Shown: positions 1 to 8,593 of the stretch, piece by piece
Numbering within the stretch: the stretch's first letter is position 1
Layout of the letters: every line of letters starts with the position of its first letter
NCBI RefSeq assembly: GCF_036195045.1
Contig: NZ_CP108100.1
Location: 5,828,001-5,892,000 of the forward strand
Source: Streptomyces sp. NBC_00236
Lineage (GTDB): Bacteria; Actinomycetota; Actinomycetes; Streptomycetales; Streptomycetaceae
Reading direction: 5' to 3'
DNA length: 64,000 nt
The notes under the pieces: generated by a model
Database searches by the model: none
Seen by the model: the letters and a program-made list of their open reading frames with translations, nothing else
Told to the model about the DNA's origin: nothing
Translations under genes and position numbers: made by a program

Positions 1-686
1 TGCTCGGCGGACAGCCCCGCGGGCTGGAGATCGTCTGCGCCAACCGCATTCCGCACGGCCGCGGCCTCGGCTCCTCCTCCGCCGCCATCTGCGCCGGCAT
101 CGTCGCCGCCCGCGCCGTGACGACCGGCGGTGACGCCCGGCTCGACGACGCGGCCCTGCTGGAGCTCGCCACCGAGATCGAGGGTCACCCCGACAACGTC
201 GCGGCCTGCCTGCTGGGCGGATTCACGCTCGCGTGGATGGACGGCGGATCGGCCCGCGCCATCAGGATGGATCCCGCAGATTCCATCGTTCCGGTGGTTT
301 TCGTTCCCGGCAAGCCGGTGCTCACCGAGACCGCCCGCGGACTGCTGCCGCGTACCGTCCCGCACGTCGACGCCGCCTTCAACGCCGGCCGCGCCGCGCT
401 GCTCGTCGAGGCCCTGACCAGGCGCCCCGAGCTGCTGCTCACGGCCACCGAGGACCGGCTGCACCAGGAGTACCGCGCACCGGCGATGCCGCAGAGCGTG
501 GAACTCGTCAACCGGCTGCGCGCCGACGGCGTACCCGCGGTGATCTCCGGTGCCGGGCCGACCGTGCTGGCGCTGGCCGAGGACGGTGCGGCCGACAAGG
601 TCGCACGGCTGGCGGGCGAGGGATGGGCGGCCAACCGGCTCGCTCTCGACGCCCAGGGTGCGAGCGTGCTGCCGCTCGCGCCTTAG
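1..686 (+). CDS. thrB: Homoserine kinase (5' end cut off by the window)
   Basis: Open reading frame already running at base 3 and ending at the TAG at 684-686. It catalyses ATP-dependent phosphorylation of L-homoserine in threonine synthesis, in the cytoplasm. The GHMP-kinase ATP-binding motif PHGRGLGSSSAA is encoded at 51-86, and the C-terminal glycine-rich GHMP motif (VISGAGPTVLAL) is also present. About 228 codons remain of a family usually 300-320 residues, so roughly the first quarter lies upstream of the window. In actinobacteria thrB follows hom and thrC and sits just before rho, as here. An internal GTG at 117 is not the true start, because the conserved motif lies upstream of it. Confidence 0.95.
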   Translation, partial: LGGQPRGLEIVCANRIPHGRGLGSSSAAICAGIVAARAVTTGGDARLDDAALLELATEIEGHPDNVAACLLGGFTLAWMDGGSARAIRMDPADSIVPVVFVPGKPVLTETARGLLPRTVPHVDAAFNAGRAALLVEALTRRPELLLTATEDRLHQEYRAPAMPQSVELVNRLRADGVPAVISGAGPTVLALAEDGAADKVARLAGEGWAANRLALDAQGASVLPLAP

Positions 687-714
687 CGAGAAGTGATTGC
701 CGGTGAGTGAGAGG

Positions 715-742
715 GGGAATGTTTGTTGGAGCCGGTAGTGTT
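715..742 (+). promoter_or_regulatory. SigR-type promoter candidate upstream of rho
   Basis: GGGAAT at 715-720, a 19-nt spacer, then GTT at 740-742. This matches the Streptomyces SigR (thiol-oxidative stress ECF sigma) pattern GGGAAT-N18/19-GTT. The nearest gene downstream on the strand is rho. The match is by eye only; no start site is known here. Confidence 0.5.
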
Positions 743-828
743 AACCTCAAGTCTGCAATCGACGTCTATGTGGCGCGTTGCTTCGTGTCCCTTTCCGGGA
801 CCACCTTTTCTTCCGGGAGCCTCCCCAA

Positions 829-853
829 CTGCCTGAGCAGCCTGCCTGAGCAG
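829..853 (+). repeat. Tandem 12-bp direct repeat in rho leader
   Basis: CTGCCTGAGCAG occurs at 829-840 and again at 842-853, separated by one C. Each copy has short self-complementary ends (CTG/CAG, CTGC/GCAG), so each could form a small hairpin. Function unknown; a role in Rho autoregulation is only a guess. Confidence 0.7.
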
Positions 854-1073
854 TTTCGAGCACGCTCCGGAACCGGCACGACACCCCTCGCTTGTCCAGG
901 AGTGGGCCGAGCAGGGGGATGCTCGCGCCGGGCCCATTGCACACCTTCATCTCTCCGCCGTACCTATCCGGCGGACCACCGCCCCGGCACGGTCCGCACC
1001 GAAGACCGCAGTCGGACAGCACAACCGGTCGCCGAGCCAGAAGGCCGACGTCCGCTCCAGGGAAGGACCCTTC

Positions 1074-3116
1074 GTGAGCGACACCACCGATCTGATGGGC
1101 GTGACTGCCGACAAGAGCGTCGACAGTGCCGCGCCTGCCGAAGGTGCTGCCACTGGCACCACCGCACGGCGCCGCCGCTCCGGCACCGGCCTTGACGGCA
1201 TGGTCCTGGCCGAGCTGCAGCAGGTCGCGTCCGGCCTCGGGATCAAGGGCACTGCGCGGATGCGCAAGAGCCAGCTGATCGAGGTCATCAAGGAGACCCA
1301 GGCCGGCGGCTCCTCCGCGCCCAAGGCCAAGGCCGCCGCGGCCCCCGCCGAAGAGGCGGAGACCAAGCCGAAGCGCCGGGCCACCTCCAAGGCGCGCACC
1401 GGCGCCGGGGACGAGACCCCGGCCGCCGCACCCGCCGAGAAGGCCACCGCCCAGCAGCAGATCGACATCCCCGGTCAGCCGGCCAGTGACGACCAGCCCA
1501 CGGGCGAGCGTCGTCGGCGGCGTGCGACCGCGCAGGCGGGCAGCCCGGACACCAAGGCGCAGGCCAAGGACCGCACGCAGGACGAGCCGAAGCACGAGGC
1601 CCCTGCCGAGGACCGTTCCGAGTCCAAGGCCGAAGCCGCCGCGGACAACGCCGAAGGCCGTCGTGGCGACCGCCAGGACCGCGGCCAGCGCGGTGAGCGG
1701 GGCGAACGCGGCGAGCGCCGTGAGCGTCAGCGCGACCGTCGCGGCAAGGGCGACGAACAGGGCGGCGGCCAGGGCGGCCAGCGTCAGCGTCAGGGCGGCC
1801 AGGGCGGTCAGGGCGGCGGCCAGGGCCAGAACCAGGGCCAGCAGGGCGGCGGCGGACCGCAGGACGACTTCGACGACGAGGGCGGCCGTCGTGGCCGCCG
1901 GGGCCGCTACCGCGACCGCCGCGGCCGTCGTGGCCGCGACGACTTCGCGAGCGACGCACCGCCGGTCACCGACGACGACGTCCTGATCCCCGTCGCGGGC
2001 ATCCTGGACATCCTCGACAACTACGCGTTCATCCGGACCTCCGGCTACCTGCCGGGCCCGAACGACGTGTACGTCTCGCTCGCCCAGGTCCGCAAGAACG
2101 GCCTGCGCAAGGGTGACCACGTCACCGGTGCCGTGCGCCAGCCCAAGGACGGCGAGCGCCGCGAGAAGTTCAACGCGCTGGTCCGCCTCGACTCGGTCAA
2201 CGGCATGGCGCCCGAAACCGGCCGCGGCCGCCCGGAGTTCCAGAAGCTGACGCCGCTCTACCCGCAGGACCGGCTCCGTCTGGAGACCGACTCCAACATC
2301 CTGACGACGCGGATCATCGACCTGGTCGCGCCCATCGGCAAGGGCCAGCGAGGCCTGATCGTGGCCCCGCCGAAGACCGGTAAGACCATGATCCTCCAGG
2401 CGATCGCCAACGCGATCACGGTCAACAGCCCCGAGTGCCACCTGATGGTCGTCCTGGTCGACGAGCGTCCGGAAGAGGTCACCGACATGCAGCGGTCGGT
2501 GAAGGGCGAGGTCATCTCCTCGACCTTCGACCGTCCGGCCGAGGACCACACCACCGTCGCCGAGCTGGCCATCGAGCGCGCCAAGCGTCTCGTCGAGCTG
2601 GGCCACGACGTGGTCGTCCTGCTGGACTCGATCACCCGTCTGGGACGCGCGTACAACCTCGCCGCCCCGGCCTCCGGACGCATCCTGTCCGGTGGTGTCG
2701 ACTCGACCGCGCTCTACCCGCCGAAGCGCTTCTTCGGTGCGGCGCGCAACATCGAGGACGGCGGCTCGCTGACCATCCTGGCCACCGCGCTCGTCGAGAC
2801 CGGCTCGCGCATGGACGAGGTGATCTTCGAGGAGTTCAAGGGCACCGGCAACATGGAGCTCAAGCTCGACCGCAAGCTCTCCGACAAGCGCATCTTCCCG
2901 GCGGTGGACGTCGACGCGTCCAGCACCCGTAAGGAAGAAATCCTGCTCGGCAGTGACGAGTTGGCGATTGTCTGGAAGCTGCGCCGGGTGCTCCACGCGC
3001 TGGACCAGCAGCAGGCGATCGAGCTCCTCCTGGACCGGATGAAGAAGACCCAGTCCAACGCGGAGTTCCTGCTCCAGATCCAGAAGACGACGCCGGCCCC
3101 GGGCAACAACGACTAG
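1074..3116 (+). CDS. rho: Transcription termination factor Rho, actinobacterial long form
   Basis: Hexameric RNA-dependent ATPase/helicase that releases transcripts at Rho-dependent terminators. GTG start with an AGGGAAGGA ribosome site about 10 nt upstream; 680 residues against about 420 in E. coli. The extra length is a low-complexity insertion (about residues 80-290) after the N-terminal Rho_N helical domain (about 43-77). It is rich in Arg/Gly/Gln/Asp, with repeated RGER, GGQGGQ and RRGR patches, as known in actinobacterial Rho. The RNA-binding cold-shock fold follows (about 300-365), then the ATPase core with Walker A PPKTGKT (about 432-438) and Walker B VVVLLDS (about 513-519). A strong hairpin terminator follows the stop codon. 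Confidence 0.98.
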   Translation: MSDTTDLMGVTADKSVDSAAPAEGAATGTTARRRRSGTGLDGMVLAELQQVASGLGIKGTARMRKSQLIEVIKETQAGGSSAPKAKAAAAPAEEAETKPKRRATSKARTGAGDETPAAAPAEKATAQQQIDIPGQPASDDQPTGERRRRRATAQAGSPDTKAQAKDRTQDEPKHEAPAEDRSESKAEAAADNAEGRRGDRQDRGQRGERGERGERRERQRDRRGKGDEQGGGQGGQRQRQGGQGGQGGGQGQNQGQQGGGGPQDDFDDEGGRRGRRGRYRDRRGRRGRDDFASDAPPVTDDDVLIPVAGILDILDNYAFIRTSGYLPGPNDVYVSLAQVRKNGLRKGDHVTGAVRQPKDGERREKFNALVRLDSVNGMAPETGRGRPEFQKLTPLYPQDRLRLETDSNILTTRIIDLVAPIGKGQRGLIVAPPKTGKTMILQAIANAITVNSPECHLMVVLVDERPEEVTDMQRSVKGEVISSTFDRPAEDHTTVAELAIERAKRLVELGHDVVVLLDSITRLGRAYNLAAPASGRILSGGVDSTALYPPKRFFGAARNIEDGGSLTILATALVETGSRMDEVIFEEFKGTGNMELKLDRKLSDKRIFPAVDVDASSTRKEEILLGSDELAIVWKLRRVLHALDQQQAIELLLDRMKKTQSNAEFLLQIQKTTPAPGNND

Positions 3117-3134
3117 TCGTAGCCCGTCGGCAGT

Positions 3135-3180
3135 GCACAGGGCCGCCCCCGCCACTTCGGTGCCGGGGGCGGCCCTGTGC
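3135..3180 (+). terminator. Rho-gene terminator hairpin
   Basis: Perfect 17-bp stem: arms 3135-3151 and 3164-3180 with a 12-nt loop. There is no T tract, which is usual for Streptomyces terminators. It lies 18 nt after the rho stop codon. Confidence 0.9.
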
Positions 3181-3473
3181 CGTTGCCGCCCCGAGACCTT
3201 CGCCACACGGCCGGTGGGCCCCACGGCCACGTCCCGTTGCCTGTAGCAGGCAAGAAACCGCAGGTGAGCGCCGGGTGACCGGCTGTTCCCGCACTCCGTG
3301 AGCCGGCCCCGGGCCCGCCCGGAGGTCACAGAAGCCTGTGCAACCCTTCTTGTCGCCGCCGCGTCGTGACCAAGAGCGACACCACGTGTGACGCCCTGGG
3401 CGACAAAGCGGCATACAGACCCGCACACCATCGCAGGGGGTAGCCGGGAGCCGGCCGAGCAACGAGGAGACGG
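3181..3473 (+). promoter_or_regulatory. Upstream region of the LCP gene, with a 17-nt palindrome
   Basis: No coding sequence recognised. At 3237-3253 lies TTGCCTGTAGCAGGCAA, a 7-bp perfect inverted repeat around TAG, which could be an operator or a small hairpin. A GAGGAG ribosome site (about 3462-3467) precedes the ATG at 3474. I could not place a confident -10/-35 pair. Confidence 0.4.
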
Positions 3474-4574
3474 ATGAGCGACCAGAGCGGGAGCAGCAGC
3501 CGAATACGGGCCACCGGCAAGCGCCGGAGGAAGCCGTCCCGCCGCCGCAGGGCGACCGTCATAGCCGCGTGGAGCCTGGCCGGCCTCGTCGTCGTCGGCG
3601 GATCCGGTCTCGGCTACGCCTACTTCCACCTCAACGGCAATCTCAAGGCCGTCGACATCAACAACGCGCTGGGCAAGGACCGCCCCGACAACGTCGACAA
3701 CGGCTCCGAGGACATCCTCGTGCTCGGTTCGGACTCCCGTTCCGGCGCCAACGCGCAGTACGGCGAGGACCAGGGCGGCGCCCGCTCGGACACCGCGATG
3801 GTCGTGCACGTCAACAAGGGCCACAGGACGGCGAGCGTCGTCTCCATCCCGCGCGACACCCTCGTCACCCGGCCCGAGTGCACCGGCGACGAGAGCGGAC
3901 AGGCCGTCGCCGGGGAGCAGCGGGCGATGTTCAACACGGCGTACGAGGTCGGCGGACCGGCCTGCGCGGTCAAAACCGTCGAGTCGATGTCCGGGATCCG
4001 CATGGACCACTACATCGAGGTGGACTTCACCGGCTTCAAGCACCTGATCGACAAGCTCGGCGGCGTCGAGATCACCACCAAGCAGGCGATCAACGACTCC
4101 AAGAGCCATCTGAACCTCGAACCCGGCACCCACACGCTCGACGGCGAACAGTCGCTCGGCCTCGTCCGCACCCGCAAGAGCGTCGGCGACGGCAGCGACC
4201 TCGGCCGCATCCAGCTCCAGCAGGCGTTCATCAAGGCGCTGATGAAACAGGCCAAGAGCGTGGGCATCCTCAACGGCACCAAGCTGTACGGCATCGCGGA
4301 CACCGCGACCAAGGCCATCACCACCGACTCCGACCTCGGCTCGGTCAAGGAACTCGCGTCCTTCGCGAGCGGCCTCAAGGGGCTCGGCTCGGACGACGTC
4401 CACATGGTGACCCTGCCCGTCGAGTACGACCCGGCCGACCCGAACCGCGTCATCCCGCAGGAGGAGGCCGGCAAGCAGGTGTGGCAGGCGCTCCTCAACG
4501 ACCGGCCGATCCCCGCCTCCGCCACCGAGAAGTCGGCGGGCGACAAGGGCGACGCGGGGCAGATCGTGCAGTGA
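3474..4574 (+). CDS. LytR-CpsA-Psr (LCP) family cell-wall glycopolymer transferase
   Basis: LCP enzymes move polyprenyl-pyrophosphate-linked glycopolymers (teichoic acids, arabinogalactan-type polymers) onto peptidoglycan outside the membrane. 366 residues: a basic cytoplasmic N-terminus, one membrane anchor (about residues 22-44), then the extracellular LCP domain. The domain shows DILVLGSDSRSG, RSDTAMVVHV and SVVSIPRDTLV, carrying the Asp/Arg residues that bind the pyrophosphate. The start is an ATG with GAGGAG upstream. Its setting between rho and rpmE is conserved in Streptomyces. A WecA-type lipid-carrier transferase lies 5 kb downstream and could supply the substrate pathway. Which polymer it attaches cannot be told from sequence. 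Confidence 0.93.
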   Translation: MSDQSGSSSRIRATGKRRRKPSRRRRATVIAAWSLAGLVVVGGSGLGYAYFHLNGNLKAVDINNALGKDRPDNVDNGSEDILVLGSDSRSGANAQYGEDQGGARSDTAMVVHVNKGHRTASVVSIPRDTLVTRPECTGDESGQAVAGEQRAMFNTAYEVGGPACAVKTVESMSGIRMDHYIEVDFTGFKHLIDKLGGVEITTKQAINDSKSHLNLEPGTHTLDGEQSLGLVRTRKSVGDGSDLGRIQLQQAFIKALMKQAKSVGILNGTKLYGIADTATKAITTDSDLGSVKELASFASGLKGLGSDDVHMVTLPVEYDPADPNRVIPQEEAGKQVWQALLNDRPIPASATEKSAGDKGDAGQIVQ

Positions 4575-4597
4575 CGAACCCACCCGCGACCGGCAAC

Positions 4598-4624
4598 GGG
4601 AATAGCACGCGGCCGACCCTCGTT
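4598..4624 (+). promoter_or_regulatory. SigR-type promoter of rpmE
   Basis: GGGAAT at 4598-4603, an 18-nt spacer, GTT at 4622-4624, about 100 nt before the rpmE start. rpmE is a reported member of the SigR (disulfide-stress) regulon in S. coelicolor, so this match has outside support. Confidence 0.8.
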
Positions 4625-4728
4625 TTGGGAGATACGGCCAGTCCTGGCAGACTGGTACGTCGGCCCCGGTTCACGGACGCGCAATCCGCGCGTACGACCC
4701 GGCGCCCTCCCGAACCTAGGAGAAACCC

Positions 4729-4953
4729 TTGAAGCGCGACATTCACCCCCAGTACGTCGAGACGCAGGTCAGCTGCACCTGTGGCGCGTCGTTCACCACC
4801 CGGTCGACCCTGGACAACGGCGCCATCCGTGCCGACGTCTGCTCCGAGTGCCACCCGTTCTACACGGGCAAGCAGAAGATCCTCGACACCGGTGGCCGCG
4901 TGGCCCGCTTCGAGGCCCGCTTCGGCAAGGCCGCCGGCTCCGCCAGCAAGTAG
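4729..4953 (+). CDS. rpmE: 50S ribosomal protein L31, zinc-binding type
   Basis: 74-residue ribosomal protein. It begins at a rare TTG with a good AGGAGA site 5 nt upstream; no other start gives the conserved MKRDIHP N-terminus. Cys16, Cys18, Cys38 and Cys41 form the zinc ribbon of the 'C+' L31 type (CTCG and CSECH), as opposed to the zinc-free paralogue made under zinc limitation. Oxidation of such a zinc site would make L31 sensitive to disulfide stress, which fits the SigR-type promoter upstream. A T-rich terminator follows directly. Confidence 0.97.
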   Translation: MKRDIHPQYVETQVSCTCGASFTTRSTLDNGAIRADVCSECHPFYTGKQKILDTGGRVARFEARFGKAAGSASK

Positions 4954-4963
4954 CGAGCCACTG

Positions 4964-5014
4964 CGCCGGTCCTTGGCGCCCTCTTCCCGGGGGCGTCGGG
5001 ACCGGCGTTTTTTT
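4964..5014 (+). terminator. rpmE terminator with T tract
   Basis: Arms CGCCGGTCC (4964-4972) and GGACCGGCG (4999-5007) with further internal pairing, followed by seven T (5008-5014). This is one of the few classical hairpin-plus-T-tract terminators in the window. Confidence 0.9.
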
Positions 5015-5103
5015 CCGGCCGGGACGACGGCGAGTCCGTATCCCGCCCGGCAGGCAACCGCCGGCCGGCAGGCACGACGATCGTAGAAACCAGGAGCCCG
5101 AAG

Positions 5104-6180
5104 ATGTTCGAGGCGGTCGAGGAACTGATCGGCGAACAGTCCGATCTCGAGAAGAAGCTCGCGGACCCGTCGGTCCACGCCGACCAGGCCAACGCGCGCA
5201 AGCTCAACAAGCGCTACGCCGAGCTGACCCCGATCGTCGCCACGTACCGCTCCTGGAAGCAGACCGGTGACGACATCGTGACGGCCCGCGAGTTCGCCGC
5301 CGACGACCCCGACTTCGCCGCCGAGGTCAAGGACCTCGAGAAGGAGCGCGAGGAGCTCACCGAGAAGCTCCGCCTCCTGCTCGTACCCCGTGACCCCAGT
5401 GACGACAAGGACGTGCTCCTGGAGATCAAGGCGGGCGCGGGCGGCGACGAGTCCGCTCTGTTCGCCGGCGACCTGCTGCGCATGTACCTGCGCTACGCCG
5501 AGCGCGTGGGCTGGAAGACCGAGATCATCGACTCCACCGAGTCCGAGCTCGGCGGCTACAAGGACGTCCAGGTCGCCGTGAAGACCAAGGGCGGCAACGG
5601 GGCCACCGAGCCGGGCCAGGGCGTCTGGGCCCGGATGAAGTACGAGGGCGGCGTGCACCGTGTGCAGCGCGTGCCCTCCACCGAGTCCCAGGGCCGCATC
5701 CACACCTCCGCGGCCGGTGTGCTCGTCACGCCCGAGGCCGAGGAGGTCGACGTCGAGATCCACGCCAACGATCTCCGTATCGACGTGTACCGCTCCTCCG
5801 GCCCCGGCGGCCAGTCCGTCAACACCACGGACTCCGCGGTCCGCATCACGCACCTGCCCACCGGTGTCGTCGCCTCCTGCCAGAACGAGAAGAGCCAGCT
5901 CCAGAACAAGGAGCAGGCCATGCGTATCCTGCGGTCGAGGCTTCTCGCCGCGGCCCAGGAAGCCGCCGAGCAGGAAGCGTCCGACGTACGCCGCAGCCAG
6001 GTGCGTACCGTCGACCGGTCCGAGAAGATCCGTACCTACAACTTCCCGGAAAACCGCATCTCGGACCACCGCGTCGGCTTCAAGGCGTACAACTTGGACC
6101 AGGTGCTCGACGGGGACCTGGACGCCGTGATCCAGGCCTGTGTCGACGCCGACTCCGCAGCCAAGCTCGCCGCCGCGTAA
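5104..6180 (+). CDS. prfA: Peptide chain release factor 1
   Basis: Recognises UAA/UAG and triggers peptide release on the ribosome. 358 residues, normal length. The stop-codon-reading tripeptide is Pro191-Ser-Thr193 (PxT class, marking RF1 rather than RF2). The catalytic GGQ is at residues 235-237 within [12 protein letters not shown]. Start ATG at 5104 with AGGAG upstream. It is followed by prmC, whose product methylates the GGQ glutamine, so enzyme and substrate are encoded side by side. Confidence 0.98.
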   Translation: MFEAVEELIGEQSDLEKKLADPSVHADQANARKLNKRYAELTPIVATYRSWKQTGDDIVTAREFAADDPDFAAEVKDLEKEREELTEKLRLLLVPRDPSDDKDVLLEIKAGAGGDESALFAGDLLRMYLRYAERVGWKTEIIDSTESELGGYKDVQVAVKTKGGNGATEPGQGVWARMKYEGGVHRVQRVPSTESQGRIHTSAAGVLVTPEAEEVDVEIHANDLRIDVYRSSGPGGQSVNTTDSAVRITHLPTGVVASCQNEKSQLQNKEQAMRILRSRLLAAAQEAAEQEASDVRRSQVRTVDRSEKIRTYNFPENRISDHRVGFKAYNLDQVLDGDLDAVIQACVDADSAAKLAAA

Positions 6181-6238
6181 CGGTCGCCCTGAGTCCCGAG
6201 CCCCACCGCCCCGCTCGTAACCCGTACGGAGAACCGCG

Positions 6239-7084
6239 ATGAACCTGCTGCTCGCCGAGGTGGCCCAGGCCACCCAGCGGCTGGCCGACGCCGGTGTCCC
6301 TTCACCGCGATTCGACGCGGAGGAACTTGCCGCGTTCGTGCACGGCGTCAAGCGGGGCGAGCTGCACAACGTGCCGGACGCCGACTTCGACGCCCGCTAC
6401 TGGGAGACCATCGCCCGGCGCGAGGCCCGCGAACCGCTCCAGCACATCACCGGCCGCGCCTTCTTCCGCTACCTGGAGCTCCAGGTCGGACCCGGCGTCT
6501 TCGTGCCCCGGCCGGAGACCGAGTCGGTCGTCGGCTGGGCGATAGACGCCGTCCGTGCGATGGACGTCGTCGAGCCGCTGATCGTCGATCTGTGCACCGG
6601 ATCGGGTGCCATCGCCCTCGCCATGGCCCAGGAGGTGCCGCGCTCGCGCGTGCACGCCGTGGAGCTGTCCGAGGACGCCCTCAAATGGACCAGGAAGAAC
6701 GCCGAGGAGTCCAGGGTCACCGTGCACCGCGGAGACGCTCTGACGGCCCTTCCCGAGCTCGACGGCCAGGTCGACCTGGTCATCTCCAACCCGCCGTACA
6801 TCCCGCTCACCGAATGGGAGTACGTGGCCCCCGAGGCCCGTGACCACGACCCGGAGATGGCCCTCTTCTCCGGCGAGGACGGCCTCGACACCATCCGCGG
6901 CATCGAGCGCACCGCCCACCGTCTGCTGCGTCCCGGTGGCCTCGTCGTCATCGAGCACGCCGACACCCAGGGCGGCCAGGTGCCGTGGATCTTCACCGAG
7001 GAGCGGGGCTGGGCGGACGCGGCCGACCACCCCGACCTCAACAGGCGTCCCCGGTTCGCCACGGCCCGCAAGGCCATGCCGTGA
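6239..7084 (+). CDS. prmC: Release factor glutamine N5-methyltransferase
   Basis: Transfers a methyl group from S-adenosylmethionine to the glutamine of the GGQ motif in release factors. 281 residues. An N-terminal helical domain recognises the release factor. The Rossmann methyltransferase domain has the SAM-binding DLCTGSGAIALAMA and the catalytic NPPY at residues 184-187. ATG start; 58 bp after prfA, so probably cotranscribed. Confidence 0.96.
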   Translation: MNLLLAEVAQATQRLADAGVPSPRFDAEELAAFVHGVKRGELHNVPDADFDARYWETIARREAREPLQHITGRAFFRYLELQVGPGVFVPRPETESVVGWAIDAVRAMDVVEPLIVDLCTGSGAIALAMAQEVPRSRVHAVELSEDALKWTRKNAEESRVTVHRGDALTALPELDGQVDLVISNPPYIPLTEWEYVAPEARDHDPEMALFSGEDGLDTIRGIERTAHRLLRPGGLVVIEHADTQGGQVPWIFTEERGWADAADHPDLNRRPRFATARKAMP

Positions 7085-7130
7085 CCGGAGGAAACCACCC
7101 CTACCCGTACATGCTTGAGGAGGCCGGCTG

Positions 7131-7778
7131 ATGGCACGGCGATACGACTGCAACGACGCCACGGACCGTACGACGGGTCTGCGCGAGGCCGCGTCCGCCG
7201 TCCGCCGCGGCGAACTGGTCGTGCTGCCCACCGACACCGTGTACGGGATCGGTGCGGACGCATTCGCCTCGGAGGCCGTCGGCGACCTCCTGGAGGCCAA
7301 GGGGCGCGGCCGCAACATGCCCTCGCCCGTCCTCATCGGCTCGCCGAACACCCTGCACGGCCTGGTCACCGACTTCTCGGAGCAGGCGTGGGAGCTGGTG
7401 GACGCGTTCTGGCCGGGCGCGCTGACGCTCGTCGCCAAGCACCAGCCGTCGCTCCAGTGGGACCTCGGCGACACCCGCGGCACCGTCGCCATCCGGATGC
7501 CGCTGCACCCGGTCGCCATCGAGCTGCTCACGGAGGTCGGCCCGATGGCCGTCTCCAGCGCCAACCTCACCGGACACCCCTCGCCCGAGGACTGCGACGC
7601 CGCCCAGGAGATGCTCGGCGACTCCGTGTCCGTGTACCTCGACGGCGGCCCGACGCCGGGCATCGTCCCGTCCTCGATCGTCGACGTCACCGGCAAGGTG
7701 CCGGTCCTGCTGCGCGCGGGTGCGCTCTCCGCGGAGGAGCTGCGCAAGGTGGTACCCGACCTTGAGGTGGCCAATTGA
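7131..7778 (+). CDS. L-threonylcarbamoyladenylate synthase (YrdC/Sua5 domain)
   Basis: Makes threonylcarbamoyl-AMP from threonine, bicarbonate and ATP for the t6A37 modification of ANN-decoding tRNAs. 215 residues covering one YrdC domain: LPTDTVYGIGADA near the N-terminus and SSANLTGHPSP in the middle. It lacks the extra C-terminal Sua5 domain of longer homologues, so it is of TsaC length. GAGGAGG lies just before the ATG. Its stop overlaps the start of the next gene (TTGA), implying translational coupling. Confidence 0.93.
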   Translation: MARRYDCNDATDRTTGLREAASAVRRGELVVLPTDTVYGIGADAFASEAVGDLLEAKGRGRNMPSPVLIGSPNTLHGLVTDFSEQAWELVDAFWPGALTLVAKHQPSLQWDLGDTRGTVAIRMPLHPVAIELLTEVGPMAVSSANLTGHPSPEDCDAAQEMLGDSVSVYLDGGPTPGIVPSSIVDVTGKVPVLLRAGALSAEELRKVVPDLEVAN

Positions 7779-8416
7779 CCGCCCCTGAGGGGCGTGGCAT
7801 AGCGGGGCAGACCGACACCTTCCGCATCCTCCACGTCAGCACCGGCAACGTCTGCCGCTCACCGATCACCGAGCGGCTGACCCGGCATGCCCTCGTGGAC
7901 CGCCTGGGCGACCCGCTCCTGGGCGGATTGATCGTGGAGAGCGCGGGCACCTGGGGGCACGAGGGCGCCCCGATGGAGGCGAACGCGGAGGTGGTCCTCG
8001 CCGACTTCGGCGCCGACGCCACCGGGTTCGTCGGCCGCGAACTGCTCGACGAGCACGTGATCCGCGCCGACCTGGTGCTCACCGCCACCCGAGACCACCG
8101 GGCCCAGGTCATCTCGATGGGCCACTCCGCCGGACTGCGCACCTTCACGCTCAAGGAATTCACCCGGCTGGTCCGGGCGATAGATCCCGCGACGCTGCCC
8201 GACGCGAGCGACGAGGGCGTCGTCGAGCGCGCCCGCGCCCTGGTCCGCGCGGCCGCCGCGCTGCGCGGCTGGCTGCTGGCCCCGACCGCGGAGGCCGACG
8301 AGGTGTACGACCCGTACGGCGCTCCCATCACCTTCTTCCGTTCGATCGGCGACGAGATCAACCAGGCCCTGGACCCGGTCGTCACCGCGCTGACGGGCGT
8401 CTCGGCGCCGCGCTGA
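7775..8416 (+). CDS. Low-molecular-weight protein-tyrosine-phosphatase fold, nucleophile Cys replaced by Ser
   Basis: 213 residues of the LMW-PTP/arsenate-reductase fold. The phosphate loop normally reads C-x-G-N-x-C-R-S, with the first Cys attacking phosphate. Here it reads HVSTGNVCRSP: Ser22 stands at the nucleophile position, while Cys27, Arg28 and Ser29 remain. A C-terminal DPYG resembles the general-acid DP loop. The protein may therefore bind phospho-ligands without normal catalysis, or use Cys27 in another way. The TTG start overlaps the YrdC gene stop by four bases, suggesting a linked role. Usually annotated simply as a phosphatase; I would not assume activity. Confidence 0.85.
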   Translation: MTAPEGRGIAGQTDTFRILHVSTGNVCRSPITERLTRHALVDRLGDPLLGGLIVESAGTWGHEGAPMEANAEVVLADFGADATGFVGRELLDEHVIRADLVLTATRDHRAQVISMGHSAGLRTFTLKEFTRLVRAIDPATLPDASDEGVVERARALVRAAAALRGWLLAPTAEADEVYDPYGAPITFFRSIGDEINQALDPVVTALTGVSAPR

Positions 8417-8419
8417 AAC

Positions 8420-8437
8420 GACGGCCGCAAGGCCGTC
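8420..8437 (+). terminator. Small hairpin after the PTP-fold gene
   Basis: GACGGCC-GCAA-GGCCGTC, a perfect 7-bp stem with a GNRA tetraloop, 4 nt after the stop codon. Probably a weak terminator or mRNA 3' stabiliser. Confidence 0.6.
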
Positions 8438-8593
8438 CGCGCCGCTCTGAGGGCCGTGGACCGAGGGCCGGGCCTCCGATAGGCCGGGCGGGTGCGCCAC
8501 GGCTCACGACAGCAGGCAGCGGCTCCGGGGCAGGCCTACATTGGAGCTGACGTCACCGCCGGGCGTCACCCGTCCCCAGGCCCGGAGCCCCCG

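Larger units (their letters stand above)
687..1073 (+). other. Long leader of rho (387 bp without a gene)
   Basis: No convincing coding sequence here on either strand. It contains a SigR-type promoter-like element (715-742). If transcription starts there, the rho mRNA would have an untranslated leader of about 320 nt. The leader has pyrimidine-rich stretches and a tandem 12-bp direct repeat at 829-853. Rho genes are often autoregulated through Rho-dependent termination in a C-rich leader; applying that here is inference. Confidence 0.5.

Noticed and set aside
747..4583. Antisense open frame of 1278 codons opposite rho and the LCP gene
   Set aside because: Spans two well-supported genes and their terminator, and its translation is low-complexity Val/Leu/Gly/Arg. 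Composition artefact.
8492..8593. Longer N-terminus for serine hydroxymethyltransferase
   Set aside because: The added residues are unlike the family; the ATG at 8594 gives the usual length.
8417..8593. Glycine riboswitch before glyA
   Set aside because: Only a 7-bp hairpin and GC-rich sequence; no conserved aptamer core seen.
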